The notes under the pieces: generated by a model | What the model saw: the letters and a program-made list of their open reading frames with translations, nothing else | Told to the model about the DNA's origin: nothing | Database searches by the model: none | In this document: positions 7,963 through 17,793 of the stretch, piece by piece | Layout of the letters: every line of letters starts with the position of its first letter | Numbering within the stretch: the stretch's first letter is position 1 | Translations under genes and position numbers: made by a program | From: Clostridia bacterium | GTDB taxonomy: Bacteria; Bacillota; Clostridia; Christensenellales; Aristaeellaceae | Reading direction: 5' to 3' | Length of the DNA stretch: 56,369 bases | NCBI GenBank assembly: GCA_017516765.1 | Contig: JAFXBE010000065.1 | Coordinates: forward strand, 1-56,369

Positions 7963-9390
7963 TTATTCGGCAGCGGGCTGGCCGTACACATCGAAGAAGG
8001 CGGTCATAGCCTGATCGTAGTAGTAGCGGCCCTGCTCAGCCAGCAGAGCGGTGTAGTCGTAAGCATCCACAGCGCCCTGATCGATGGCAGCTTCGATGCC
8101 CACAACGCCGTTGAAGTCAGCGCCGTTGTAGTAGTTGGCCAGGAAGGCGTTGAAACCGGGGATGGTGCGGGCGCCCCAGGTGACGGGGTTCTTGATGTTC
8201 TCCATGAAGGATACCCAGTCGTTCCAGTAGCCCAGGTCAGGCATCAGAGCGGCGAAAGCCTGATTCAGCTCTTCGTCCTGGATCATGGGCAGGCAGTTGG
8301 GCAGGGTGTAAGCCTTGTCCTCGGTGCCTTCCCAAACGATGGTGGGGAAGAGCTCGCAGCGCTTCATCCAGCCCTCCTTGCCCCAGCACAGGTACTTCAT
8401 CAGCTCGTAAGCCTCACGGGGATGTTCGCAGCCGGAGGAAACAGCAACGCTGTCCAGGAAGGCCAGCTGGCCGCCGTTCTCAGCGCCAACGGGGGGATTG
8501 TAGGGCACCATCTTGATGCCGCGGTCCAGAGCCAGGGGCTTGGTGTAGATGTTGTTCAGGGTCCAGAAAGCGTCGGTCAGCACGGCAACGTGACCGGTCT
8601 GGCCGGGCCACTCGTTGGCGGGGTCAACAGCCAGATAAGCCTCGGAACCGCCCACGCAGGTGTTGCCCAGACGGACGTTCTCCTGCTGCAGCTCCAGAGC
8701 CTCGGCCCAGCCGGACTCGAAGTTGTAGCTCTCGCCGTTCCAGCCGAACTCGCCGATGGCGTTTTCGGTGAGGGAGATGGGGCCGAAGGTTACGGGAGCG
8801 TACATGCCGTTGGTGTAAGCCCAGATGTTCTGGGTGGGATCGGTCATGGACTGGGTCAGCTCAACGAACTGCTCCCAGGTCCAGTCCTGAGCGGGCAGTT
8901 CAACGTTCATGGTCTCGAAAACGTTGGCATCCAGATACACGGTGGCGGGCAGGAATTCGCCGCCCATGAAGAAGCAGCGCTCGCCGTCGATGTAGCCCAT
9001 CTGACGGATGGTGGGATACAGCTTGGTCTGGGCTTCTTCGTCGTTCTCGATGTACTCGGTGATGTCAGCCATGTAGGGGCTGGCCAGCAGGGGATCCAGA
9101 TCCAGGAAGAAGAAGATGTCGGGCAGGCTGTTGTTGGCAGCGTAGTTGGTCAGGTCCGCGGTCACGTTGGCGGTGGTGGTGCGGATCACTTCCACGGTGA
9201 TGTTGGGGTAGATCTCAGTGAAGGAAGCGGCCAGCGCTTCGGTCATTTCGAAATCGTCCCAGGTCATAATGGACAGGTGGATGGGGTCGGTGGTGTTCAT
9301 GGCGGGCATGTTGTACTCTTCGGCACCGGCGACAGCAACCAGAGACAGCATCATAACCAGAGCCAGAACCAGAGATACCAGCTTCTTCAT
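7963..9390 (-). CDS. Sugar ABC transporter substrate-binding protein (second importer)
   Basis: 475 residues, ATG preceded by AAAGGAGG. The N-terminus (MKKLVSLVLALVMMLSLVAVAGAEE) is a signal peptide without a lipobox cysteine, so the protein may stay near the membrane through its partners or be released. The rest is a family-1 extracellular solute-binding fold: HLSIMTWDDFEMTEALAASF near the start, and the YELMKYLCWGKEGW region in the second lobe. It follows two permease genes with a 117-base gap, forming binding protein plus two permeases. No ATPase gene is nearby, as usual for sugar importers that share an MsmX-type ATPase. The likely ligand is an arabino-oligosaccharide, judged from context only. 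Confidence 0.88.
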   Translation of the reverse strand: MKKLVSLVLALVMMLSLVAVAGAEEYNMPAMNTTDPIHLSIMTWDDFEMTEALAASFTEIYPNITVEVIRTTTANVTADLTNYAANNSLPDIFFFLDLDPLLASPYMADITEYIENDEEAQTKLYPTIRQMGYIDGERCFFMGGEFLPATVYLDANVFETMNVELPAQDWTWEQFVELTQSMTDPTQNIWAYTNGMYAPVTFGPISLTENAIGEFGWNGESYNFESGWAEALELQQENVRLGNTCVGGSEAYLAVDPANEWPGQTGHVAVLTDAFWTLNNIYTKPLALDRGIKMVPYNPPVGAENGGQLAFLDSVAVSSGCEHPREAYELMKYLCWGKEGWMKRCELFPTIVWEGTEDKAYTLPNCLPMIQDEELNQAFAALMPDLGYWNDWVSFMENIKNPVTWGARTIPGFNAFLANYYNGADFNGVVGIEAAIDQGAVDAYDYTALLAEQGRYYYDQAMTAFFDVYGQPAAE

Positions 9391-9418
9391 AATGGGTAGC
9401 CTCCTTTAATATTTCTCT

Positions 9419-9434
9419 AAGCCCTTTCGGGCTT
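9419..9434 (-). promoter_or_regulatory. Small intercistronic stem-loop before the binding-protein gene
   Basis: AAGCCC and GGGCTT with a four-base loop lie just upstream of the ribosome-binding site. Stem-loops between permease and binding-protein genes often set their unequal expression by RNA processing; that role is inferred. Confidence 0.4.
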
Positions 9435-9507
9435 TGATTCGGGGTTGGGCTGCGGTGCGGGGTGGGCGGTGAGCCTCTGCCCTCTCTCCCGCTGCCTCAG
9501 CAATGGT

Positions 9508-10482
9508 TTACTCGCCGGTGATACCGGCCTTATCCACAGACTCCACAAACTGCTTCTGCAGGAAGAAGTACATCAGCATCATCGGTGCGATGGAGAGCAT
9601 GGTGCCTGCCATCTTGATGGCATCGTTGAGGCGGTTGGTGGAGGTGGTGGATTGTGCGTGGGTGGCATAGACGGCGTTGTAGCTATCCTCGAACTTGTTC
9701 AGTTCCAGCATGAGGGTGGTAAGCCCGGTGTTGCGGTCATTGGTGCTGCCCAGATAGGTACGCACCAGATCCACCTCGTTCCAGTACCAGACGAAGGAGA
9801 ACAGCGTGACCACGATGATGGCGGCTGCGCTCAGCGGGATGGCGATCTGGAAATAGGCCTTGATGTGACCTGCACCGTCGATCTCGGCGGCCTCGATCAG
9901 CGACTGAGGCACCTGTCGGTGGAAGTTGTAGAAGATGAGGATGCACAGGCAGCTCTTGAAGCCCTGCCCCAGAATGGAGGTGATGATGAAGGGCTTCAGC
10001 GTGCCGTCCACCAGCTTGAAGGAGTTGAACAGCAGGAAGTTGGGCACTGCAATGGTCTGCGCCGGCAGGAGGAAGGAGAGGATGAGCACGCCCATCCAGA
10101 TCATCTTGCCGGGGAAGTTGTACCGGGCGAAGGCGTAGCCCGCCAGCGAGCACACAAACACCTGGCACAGCGTGGAGACCAGTGCAATGGCAAGGTTCTT
10201 CCAAAGGGAGTTCCAGTAATCCATGGTGGCAATGGCCGAGTTGTAGTTGCTCAGCGTTACCGAGCTGGGGATCCACTTGGCGGAAGCATCCAGCAGGTCG
10301 TTCTTGCCCATCAGGGAGCGGGAGAACATGTACAGCACCGGATAGAGGTAGATGAATGCGATGGTGATGAGCAGCAGATATACCACAAAGCTCATAATCC
10401 AGCCGCGGCGGTCGTTGCTGCCCAGCAACTTCTTTTTGTAGTAATCCTTACGGGCGCCCTTGAGAGGCATGGAAAGACGCAT
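9508..10482 (-). CDS. Carbohydrate ABC transporter permease (MalG type)
   Basis: 324 residues from the ATG at 10482, which has GAAAGGAGGGGG upstream; an in-frame start at 10527 has no ribosome-binding site. Six membrane segments are evident, beginning at IMSFVVYLLLITIAFIYLYP. The EAA loop, which contacts the ATPase, is visible as EAAEIDGAG followed by FQIAIPLS. This places it in the MalG/CUT1 family. Its start overlaps nothing, but the preceding permease gene ends 16 bases before it, so the two are co-translated as the two halves of one channel. It works with the binding protein at 7963-9390. Confidence 0.9.
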   Translation of the reverse strand: MRLSMPLKGARKDYYKKKLLGSNDRRGWIMSFVVYLLLITIAFIYLYPVLYMFSRSLMGKNDLLDASAKWIPSSVTLSNYNSAIATMDYWNSLWKNLAIALVSTLCQVFVCSLAGYAFARYNFPGKMIWMGVLILSFLLPAQTIAVPNFLLFNSFKLVDGTLKPFIITSILGQGFKSCLCILIFYNFHRQVPQSLIEAAEIDGAGHIKAYFQIAIPLSAAAIIVVTLFSFVWYWNEVDLVRTYLGSTNDRNTGLTTLMLELNKFEDSYNAVYATHAQSTTSTNRLNDAIKMAGTMLSIAPMMLMYFFLQKQFVESVDKAGITGE

Positions 10483-10498
10483 GCGGTTCCCCCTCCTT

Positions 10499-11428
10499 TC
10501 AGTGCAGTTTGATGCGTTTTTGCTCATAGACCACGTGCTTGTCGCTCTTTTCCTTCAAAAGCAGGAATACGACCAGCAGCACCACACCGATGATGGCGGT
10601 GTAGATCCAGCTGAAGGCCATGCCGTAGCTGTAGCCCTTGGTCCAGGGGGTGAGGTAGGTGGCGGAGTAGATGAGCTCGATGATCTCATTGTTGCCGCCG
10701 GTAGCCAGCGCCACCACCGTGTAGACCGAGTTGAGCAGAATGATGGGCTTGAGGATCGGCAGGGTGATCTTCCAGAAGCTCTCCCAGCCGTTGGCGCCGT
10801 CGATCTTGGCAGCCTCATACATGGTGGAGGACACCTTCTGCAGACCCGACAGGAAGATGAGGATCTGGATGCCGGAATTCCACAGGATGAGGATGAGTGA
10901 GTTGAACAGCTCCGTGATGGGCTCCGAAATGAATGTTGGCAGGTTGCCCAGCAGCTGGGTAAGGCTGCCGTCACTCATCATGGGCACGGTGGCAACGCCC
11001 TGTGCGGTAAGCATATTCATCACCGGGCCGGTGGCGATGATCACCGGCAGGAAGAAGATCATGCGAAAGACAGAGCGGCAGCGGATGTTGCCATTGAGCA
11101 GCATGGCGATGATCAGCGAGAAGGCGATGATGATGGGCAGCTGCAGCACCAGACTGATGGTGAAGGAGCCCAGCGTGGTGGGCAGATCGGTCTCGAGGGT
11201 GAACACATCCACATAGTTCTTGTACCAGAACTCCAGCGGCTGGGTCTGCACGCCCTGATCGAACACGATCTTGTGCACCGAGTAGTTGAGCGAAGTAGCC
11301 ATGGAGTATACGAAGAAGATGCATACGCCCACGATCCACGGCAGCAGGAACAGGTAGCCATAGCCCCATTCCCTGAGCCGCCGCTTGGTGATGCGGTTCT
11401 TGGCGAGGGGGTTCTTCTTAGTTGCCAT
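10499..11428 (-). CDS. Sugar ABC transporter permease (MalF type)
   Basis: 309 residues, ATG at 11428 overlapping the end of the DUF5696 gene by 11 bases, with AAGGTGGTGAG as ribosome-binding site. The first membrane segment is YGYLFLLPWIVGVCIFFVYS, typical of MalF/UgpA-like permeases, and the EAA motif is EAAKIDGANGWESFWKITLP near residue 215. It pairs with the permease encoded at 9508-10482. The overlap with the DUF5696 gene suggests that the importer and that protein are made together. Confidence 0.9.
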   Translation of the reverse strand: MATKKNPLAKNRITKRRLREWGYGYLFLLPWIVGVCIFFVYSMATSLNYSVHKIVFDQGVQTQPLEFWYKNYVDVFTLETDLPTTLGSFTISLVLQLPIIIAFSLIIAMLLNGNIRCRSVFRMIFFLPVIIATGPVMNMLTAQGVATVPMMSDGSLTQLLGNLPTFISEPITELFNSLILILWNSGIQILIFLSGLQKVSSTMYEAAKIDGANGWESFWKITLPILKPIILLNSVYTVVALATGGNNEIIELIYSATYLTPWTKGYSYGMAFSWIYTAIIGVVLLVVFLLLKEKSDKHVVYEQKRIKLH

Positions 11429-13985
11429 TGCCGCTCACCACCTTATAATCCAATTTCTCCAGCGTGATGCCGTCCATGGTGGCGGGCTTGTCGCCGAAGT
11501 TCAGGTAAACCTGCGTGCCGTTGGACCATGTTACCTTTGCCACATCGCCCGTGCGTACATGGTCGGTGATGACGCCATCGGGGCCGACAGTACGGTAGAG
11601 GGCATTCAGCTCGCTGTACCAGCTTGCGATGAGCCCTTCATAGAGCTCGAAGCGGGAGGAGTAGATGTCGGAGGAGTTGGAGTTCTGCAGCTTGATGGGA
11701 TCCTCCCACGTGAGCAGGAAGGAGGGGCGTGCGCCCTGCTCCATCAGGTGCAGGAAGAACTCGTTGGTATTTGCCTGGAAGTTGGCATACTCCACATAGT
11801 AGGGTACCTGACCCGACAGAGCGATGGTCAGGAAGGGCACCTCGGCATCGGTGTAGTTATAGTCGCTGCCGGCGATGGGCAGGTCGGTGATGGCATCCGC
11901 CAGAGGCCACAGATAGGCGTTGGGGCGTACCAGAGACACGTTCATCTCCTCGCCTGCCCCGGCGATGATCTCCGTGTAGATGGCTGCCATCTCGCTGCTG
12001 TCGTGGTAGGCATCCTTGTGGTAGTAGTCTGCCAGCAGCTGCGTGATGCCGGTAAAGGCAACGCCCTCGATCCCGGCGGCCCTGACCTGCTTCAGCAGAC
12101 CGGCGGCCTGATCCCGGGAGGCAACAGGGGTCAAATAGTGGAGGGTGTCGTACACCATGCCGAAGGTGGGCTTGCTCCACGTCTGGGAGGTGATCTTCTT
12201 GAATGCGCTGAAGGTAAGGGTGGGATGGGTCTCGGTATTAAGGCTGAGCACATCGGCCTCCAGAGACAATTCCACATTCATCTCCCGGCAGGCCTCATTC
12301 AGCTCTGCGAAGCCCTTTTCGCCGCCCAGACTGCGGGCAGGGCTGTAGCTGCCCGTGGGCACGCCGCCGGTGAGGCCGTTGGTCTGCCAGCCACGATATA
12401 CGGCGCTGATGTTTTCCACACCGGCTTGCTTGAGGGTGGTGAGCATCTCCTGCGCCTCAGCAAAAGTGGTCATAACCACATCCTGCTTGCCCAGAATGTA
12501 ATTCTCGCGCTCAGCACCAAGAAACTCCACCCGCACATCAAAGGGGCGCTCCTCCGCTTTGGCGAAGGTGCCCTTGCGGGTCAGATAATCCCGGTAGGCC
12601 ACGGCAAGACCGGCGTAGGAAGCGCTCTGCCCTTCCTCCAGAAGAAAGTGCTGGGTAAGGTCGAATTGCCTGCGGTGTGCGTTGCGGGTAGCGACGGCAC
12701 CGGCGCTGGGACCCATGGGCTGGTTGTATACGAAACGGTAGGTAAACTTGGCGGTGGCCCAGTCGAAGGGCAGATTGCGCACGCCGTTGGGGTAGGCCTG
12801 GATGCGTGCGCCCGCATCGCCTTCCTCCACGATGCTGAGCACAGCTATCTGCTTATCGGTGTGCACCATGCCGTAGAAGGGAGCCAGCACATCCTCGGCA
12901 GGCACGCGGGTATCGGAGGCCATCTGATCCTCCACACCAATGTTCATGCCGTAGACCTGCTTATCATAAGGGGAAGAATAGCGGCCTTCGTTATCCTCAA
13001 AGCTCACCAGAGCGCCCTGACCATCGGGGATGAGCATGTAGCCCTGCCCCTCGCCCGCCACGCTGTGCCCCATAAAGGGGTAGAGGTAAACGGAGGAAAT
13101 GGTGTAGCTGTATTCACTGACGGATACGAACCGCTCCTTGGGGATACGGATCTGGGAGCCATCCAGCGCAGTGGCGGTAATGAACAGGTTCTGCTGCACG
13201 GAGGCAATAGCCGCCGCATCCAGCTCCACAGCCTTGCCCGCCGCATCGGTGGCGTAGACGGTGAAGGGGGCGGATAGCTCCTTGGTGAGCGGCAGCGTTA
13301 CCTGACTGGTGCCTGCGCTGTCCTTGACCGTCACTTCGGTTGCCTTGCCGGAAACATAGTAGGACTTGTTCAGCTTATAAGAGCTGCCGTCCCCTGTGGT
13401 GAGCACGAACTCGCTCTCCTCGGCGCTCTTGGTGTACTTGGCAGTGGCGACCGTTACCTCCTGCCCGTTCTCATCCAGCATCACAAGAGAGGTCTCGTCC
13501 TTGGTCTCCACGATGCTGTCGGAGGGCAGGTGCACATGGATGCCGTCCTCGTCCAGCGCCACCTGCACATCGAAGCTGATGCCCAGCTCGGTGTAGGTGA
13601 TATGGGCGGTGAAGGCGTTCTCACCGAAATCGTAGGTGATGGTGTTGGCGTTGTTGATGAAGTCCGCCTGAATGGGCTTATCCTTCACATCCTCCAGATA
13701 CTCGATCACCACGCCGGACTGGTAGAAGCCCTTCCAAGTGGCATTGCCGGTGTTGGCATCCTGTACAGTGGAGTACAGCAGCTGCCCGCTGGCCTTGCTC
13801 TGGATGGTGAGCGCCATAGTATCCTGCCGGAGGTAGAGGATGAAGCGGCTGTTCTCGCCCACGGGGATGTACCCCTCCGGGGCTGCCGCAAGGGGGGCGG
13901 CGATCTCTTCGCCATAGGCCATACAGCTGCCGAAGGCCAGCAAGCAGGCCAGCAGCAGGGAAAGCAGCTTAAACCTTCTTGACAA
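11418..13985 (-). CDS. DUF5696 domain protein, exported
   Basis: 855 residues with a TTG start at 13985 (GAGGTGG eight bases upstream), inside the last codons of the NHL/Yip1 gene. An N-terminal signal peptide is clear; FGSC could be a weak lipobox. The rest is a large extracellular protein. Residues about 430-760 look like a TIM-barrel-type glycosidase-related region (PTFGMVYDTLHYL, EGVAFTGI, YYHKDAYHD). This matches the uncharacterised DUF5696 family, which in Bacillota is regularly encoded with Yip1 proteins and sugar importers. A role in sensing, binding or cutting the polysaccharide at the cell surface is likely but unproven. No catalytic residues can be assigned. Confidence 0.8.
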   Translation of the reverse strand: MSRRFKLLSLLLACLLAFGSCMAYGEEIAAPLAAAPEGYIPVGENSRFILYLRQDTMALTIQSKASGQLLYSTVQDANTGNATWKGFYQSGVVIEYLEDVKDKPIQADFINNANTITYDFGENAFTAHITYTELGISFDVQVALDEDGIHVHLPSDSIVETKDETSLVMLDENGQEVTVATAKYTKSAEESEFVLTTGDGSSYKLNKSYYVSGKATEVTVKDSAGTSQVTLPLTKELSAPFTVYATDAAGKAVELDAAAIASVQQNLFITATALDGSQIRIPKERFVSVSEYSYTISSVYLYPFMGHSVAGEGQGYMLIPDGQGALVSFEDNEGRYSSPYDKQVYGMNIGVEDQMASDTRVPAEDVLAPFYGMVHTDKQIAVLSIVEEGDAGARIQAYPNGVRNLPFDWATAKFTYRFVYNQPMGPSAGAVATRNAHRRQFDLTQHFLLEEGQSASYAGLAVAYRDYLTRKGTFAKAEERPFDVRVEFLGAERENYILGKQDVVMTTFAEAQEMLTTLKQAGVENISAVYRGWQTNGLTGGVPTGSYSPARSLGGEKGFAELNEACREMNVELSLEADVLSLNTETHPTLTFSAFKKITSQTWSKPTFGMVYDTLHYLTPVASRDQAAGLLKQVRAAGIEGVAFTGITQLLADYYHKDAYHDSSEMAAIYTEIIAGAGEEMNVSLVRPNAYLWPLADAITDLPIAGSDYNYTDAEVPFLTIALSGQVPYYVEYANFQANTNEFFLHLMEQGARPSFLLTWEDPIKLQNSNSSDIYSSRFELYEGLIASWYSELNALYRTVGPDGVITDHVRTGDVAKVTWSNGTQVYLNFGDKPATMDGITLEKLDYKVVSGNGN

Positions 13986-16011
13986 AGCGATACACCACCT
14001 CTCCGTAGATGGACGCGATAAAGTCCACCAGCTGACTGATGAGCATGTAGAGCACCACGACCAGCGCCACCACCACCAGCACGCAGAACAGCGTGAGCAC
14101 GATGGTCTTGAGGGTCTTTTTCATGGTGAAGTCGTTCTGGTACATCAGCATCAGTACGATGAGCAGAGCCGTCCAGCCGATGCTGACCACATTGATGAGG
14201 GTAATGAAGAACTCCTCGTTGAAGCTGAGCACATTGGAAAGCAGCAGCACGATGGGCTGGAACACGATCATGGGCATGAGCGCATAGGCTGCGGTGATGA
14301 ACAGATCGCGGAACCGGGCTTCGCCATCGGTGATGGTGCAGACCAGATAGCAGCAGATGGTGAGCAGGGCGTAGACGCCAAATACCATCAGGAAGTCGTT
14401 GAGCAGCTCGTAGTAGCCGTCCGGCATGGTCTTGAAGAGGAAGCCGGAGAAATACTTGTTGGCAACAAACTCCACAAAGAAGATGACCAGCAGGATGAGG
14501 GCGCTGAGCACGCTTGCACGCTTCTCATGCTTGATGCCGTAGCAGGCATCGTAGGGGTTGCGCAGCATCTGGAAGCCGTAGAGCACCTGATCGATCAGCT
14601 TGACGCTGAGGATCTTCTCCCTGATCCAGCGCAGGGGCTTCAGGATGCCGAACTTGCGGTCCAGCAGCTTGAGTAGCTGCCACACCACCACCAAGCCCAC
14701 CAGAACGTAGATGACCTTGTCGATGTTGGCATGGAGCAGGTTGGAGCGGTGCTCCCACCATGCATCGGAGTAGCCCTGCCGGTAGCCACCGTTGCGGAAG
14801 GCTTCCATGGCCTCCTCGTAGTTGCCCTCCCGGTACAGCGCCTCGCCCAGACCGGTGGAGGCGTAGGTGAACAGGGAGTTCATGCGCAGCACTTCCGACC
14901 AGGGAGCCTTGGACTCGGCGTACTTGCCCTCCTGGAACAGGGTGAAGGCCCTGTGCACCAGATCGGCAAACTCGGTGGGGCGCAGCACCTGAATGCTGTT
15001 CAGGTTTGCATCCAGCACGAAGATGGTGTAATCGTCATCCACCACCAGCCCCTCCACCGACTTGAACATGCCCGTACGCTGCTCGCTGAGCACATCGTTG
15101 GCCCCGAAGAGAAAGAGCATATCGCCCTCGGAGGTGTACTCCATAATGGTGCCGTTGGCATTGGCGGTAAAGATGGAGCCGTAGCTGTTTACCGCCACAG
15201 AGGTGTTCAGATCAACCTGCCAGTCGGGGGTCATGGTGTTTTTGCCCGCCACGTTGAGGCGGCGCAGGGCGCTGTCGTCACCGGCCTCGGTAACGGTATA
15301 GACCATGCCCTTTTCGTCGATGGTCAGATTGCGCACCGAGATTGGCACGATGTTGCCCACAACGGCAGAGTCCTTACCGAAGAGGAACCGGCGGATGTGG
15401 GTAAGCACCGAGATGCGGGAGGTGTTGGCACCGTAGTAGCCCAGAAACTCGCCGCCGCCCACAGGGCTGATCTGCACAACACCGTTGGTGTTACCCTTGG
15501 AGACGATGTACAGGTTGCCGCGCTTATCCAGCACCACCTTCTGGGGCACATAGGGCGCGGTCTCGCCAAAGAGCTGGTGGGTGGGCTTTACATACTCCAT
15601 TACGAAGTTGCCCTCCGCATCGTACACCAGCACGGCGCGGGCCTTTTCATCAGCCACGTAGAGGTTAAGGGCATCGTCCACATAGATGCCCATGGGGGAT
15701 TTCATATTGCGCTTATCCGTGATCTCGCGGACAAACTCGCCCTCCTTGGTGATCACCAGCACGCGCTTGTTGCCCGTATCGGCAATGTACAGGTTGCCGT
15801 CGGGGCCCAGACGCATGTCGGAGGGCATTTTGAGGGTCTCCTCGCCGAAGCGGATCATGGTGCGCACAGGCTCGTAAGCGGTCTGGGTCTCCACCATGTC
15901 GAACTTATCCACGCCCAAAGTAAAGGTACGGTAGGGCGTGGCGGCCTGCGCAGGCATGCACAGCGCCAGCAGGAGGATGAGCAACAAGAGCCATGCGGCA
16001 ATTCTTTTCAT
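13969..16011 (-). CDS. NHL-repeat/TPR/Yip1 membrane protein, exported
   Basis: 680 residues. Order of parts: signal peptide (residues 1-24); NHL-type beta-propeller repeats at about 55-360 (PDGNLYIADTGNKRV, ALNLYVADEKARAV, KRGNLYIVSK); a short TPR-like stretch (about 380-430, AFTLFQEGKYAESKAPW and ALYREGNYEEAMEAF); one membrane segment (about 455-475); and a C-terminal Yip1 domain with about five membrane helices. The propeller would lie outside the cell. Such proteins recur beside DUF5696 and ABC sugar permeases, but their task is unknown; a polysaccharide-sensing or importer-assembly role is inference. It ends 17 bases inside the DUF5696 gene. Confidence 0.85.
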   Translation of the reverse strand: MKRIAAWLLLLILLLALCMPAQAATPYRTFTLGVDKFDMVETQTAYEPVRTMIRFGEETLKMPSDMRLGPDGNLYIADTGNKRVLVITKEGEFVREITDKRNMKSPMGIYVDDALNLYVADEKARAVLVYDAEGNFVMEYVKPTHQLFGETAPYVPQKVVLDKRGNLYIVSKGNTNGVVQISPVGGGEFLGYYGANTSRISVLTHIRRFLFGKDSAVVGNIVPISVRNLTIDEKGMVYTVTEAGDDSALRRLNVAGKNTMTPDWQVDLNTSVAVNSYGSIFTANANGTIMEYTSEGDMLFLFGANDVLSEQRTGMFKSVEGLVVDDDYTIFVLDANLNSIQVLRPTEFADLVHRAFTLFQEGKYAESKAPWSEVLRMNSLFTYASTGLGEALYREGNYEEAMEAFRNGGYRQGYSDAWWEHRSNLLHANIDKVIYVLVGLVVVWQLLKLLDRKFGILKPLRWIREKILSVKLIDQVLYGFQMLRNPYDACYGIKHEKRASVLSALILLVIFFVEFVANKYFSGFLFKTMPDGYYELLNDFLMVFGVYALLTICCYLVCTITDGEARFRDLFITAAYALMPMIVFQPIVLLLSNVLSFNEEFFITLINVVSIGWTALLIVLMLMYQNDFTMKKTLKTIVLTLFCVLVVVALVVVLYMLISQLVDFIASIYGEVVYRFVKKV

Positions 16012-16022
16012 CTACATCCTCC

Positions 16023-16892
16023 TTACTTGAGACCGCTGTGTGCCATGGTGTTCATCACGTTGGACTGCATGATCACAAACAGCATAAGGTTGGGCAGGAA
16101 CATGATCAGCGCTGCGGCGGCGGCCATGCCCTGACCCTGCACCGTACCAACGCCGGAGAGGGTGTTCATGTAGAACGCCAGCGTGCGGATACCCTCGCTG
16201 CTGGTAAACAGGTTGGAGGTCTCCACATTGTTCCATACCGCCTGAAAGGTGAGAATGGCACCGGTGGCAATGGCGGGCTTGATCATGGGGATAACGATCT
16301 TGCGGTACACAGTAAAGGCGTTTGCACCCTCCAGCTGCGCCGCCTCCAGCAGAGAGTTGGGCACCTGATCGATGAACTGCTTGATCAGGAACAGGCACAC
16401 CGGCATGGCGATGAGGGGCATGATGTGGGCCCAGTAGGTATCCAGAATGCCCACAAAGTTGATGGTCAGGTAGCGCGGGATGGTAACAGCCGTAGCCACG
16501 AACATCAGCGCCAGATTGTTGACCTCAAAGACCGTCTTGTTGAGTTTGAACTTCATCTTGCTGAGGGCAAAGCCCGCCATGGTGGAGATGATGATGCTCA
16601 GCAGCACTACCGCCACCGTTACCACAAGAGAGTTGAAGATGTAGCGGGAGATCGGGATGGAGGAACCGGCAGCGGTCTGCATCAGGTTCTGGAAGTTGAT
16701 CGCGGAGGGATGATCCACGAAGAACTTGGGCGGGAAGGCGTAGAGCTCATCCATGGGCTTGAAAGCGTGGTTAAAGATGTACAAGATCGGAGCGCCCATG
16801 AAGATCGCTACCGGGATCAGGTACAGATAGAGCGGGATCTGGCTTTTTTCGAATTTCTTCGGGTTTACCTTGGTTCCGCCTACAGCAGCCAT
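16023..16892 (-). CDS. Carbohydrate ABC transporter permease (MalG type), first importer
   Basis: 289 residues from the ATG at 16892 (AAAGGAG ten bases upstream). Six membrane segments, starting with PLYLYLIPVAIFMGAPILYI. The EAA loop reads EAAQLEGANAFTVYRKIVIP near residue 185. It belongs to the CUT1 (MalG-like) permeases. The gene lies 16 bases after its partner permease and 11 bases before the NHL/Yip1 gene, all on one transcript. Together with the large binding protein at 17793-20672 it forms the first of two importers in the operon. Confidence 0.9.
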   Translation of the reverse strand: MAAVGGTKVNPKKFEKSQIPLYLYLIPVAIFMGAPILYIFNHAFKPMDELYAFPPKFFVDHPSAINFQNLMQTAAGSSIPISRYIFNSLVVTVAVVLLSIIISTMAGFALSKMKFKLNKTVFEVNNLALMFVATAVTIPRYLTINFVGILDTYWAHIMPLIAMPVCLFLIKQFIDQVPNSLLEAAQLEGANAFTVYRKIVIPMIKPAIATGAILTFQAVWNNVETSNLFTSSEGIRTLAFYMNTLSGVGTVQGQGMAAAAALIMFLPNLMLFVIMQSNVMNTMAHSGLK

Positions 16893-16908
16893 GGGAACAA
16901 CTCCTTTC

Positions 16909-17793
16909 TTAATCTTTCTCTTCAAAGAGCTTGCGAGCCACAAAGGAGAAGGCGTAGATGAGCATCAGCAGCGCCACGGAGACCGCGGCGGCATAGCCCA
17001 TCTCGTAGCGGGCAAAGCCATAATCCTCGATGTGGTTGACCATCAGCTGGGCAGCGTACTGGGGCGTGGGGTTGGAGCCAGTGAGCATAACGCCGATGTT
17101 GCCCGCCTGAAAGGCGTTGGTAACAGCCATCACGGCACCGAACAGCATCTGGGGCTTCATGGAGGGGATGGTGATGTAGAAAACCTCCTGGAAGCGGTTG
17201 CGCACACCGTCGATGGCGGCAGCCTCGTACAGCTCGGGGCTGATGTTCAGAAGGCCCGCCAGCATGGCAAGGAAGCCTACACCCATGGAGGACCACAGCG
17301 CCACAATGATAACAATGGGCATAATGAACTGGGTGTTCTGCATCCAGATGATGGGCTCGTTGATAATGCCCAGCTGGGTGAGCACATAGTTGGCAATACC
17401 GCTCTGGTTGCCCAGAAACACCGTGCGCCAGACCACCGTCATGGCAACGCCCATGGTCATGGAGGGCGAGTAGATGATCAGCGCCAGAATGGTGCGGGGC
17501 AGCTTGGTAAGCTGGCTCAGGCTCCATGCCAGAAAGAAGGCCAGCATGTAGCCAACAGGGCCAACGATCAGGGAAAAGAGGATGGTGTTGGGCAGTACAT
17601 ACTGCAGGAAGATGTTATCCTGCGTAAAGAGGTTGATGTAGTTGGTAAGGCCGATGAACTCGGGGGTCTGCACAGCGTTGTAGTTGGTAAAGGAGAGGCC
17701 GACCGCCATCACCGTAGGGATGATGATGAATACCGAGAAGAGGATCAGGTAGGGGGCAAGAAACAGGTACGGGGTACTCTTTTTGGTGATCAT
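16909..17793 (-). CDS. Sugar ABC transporter permease (MalF type), first importer
   Basis: 294 residues from the ATG at 17793, which shares its A with the stop codon of the binding-protein gene (TAATG); AAAGGAGG lies 10 bases upstream. The first helix is [20 protein letters not shown] and the EAA loop is [20 protein letters not shown] near residue 200, as in MalF/UgpA permeases. The one-base overlap implies coupled translation with the binding protein. Confidence 0.9.
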   Translation of the reverse strand: MITKKSTPYLFLAPYLILFSVFIIIPTVMAVGLSFTNYNAVQTPEFIGLTNYINLFTQDNIFLQYVLPNTILFSLIVGPVGYMLAFFLAWSLSQLTKLPRTILALIIYSPSMTMGVAMTVVWRTVFLGNQSGIANYVLTQLGIINEPIIWMQNTQFIMPIVIIVALWSSMGVGFLAMLAGLLNISPELYEAAAIDGVRNRFQEVFYITIPSMKPQMLFGAVMAVTNAFQAGNIGVMLTGSNPTPQYAAQLMVNHIEDYGFARYEMGYAAAVSVALLMLIYAFSFVARKLFEEKD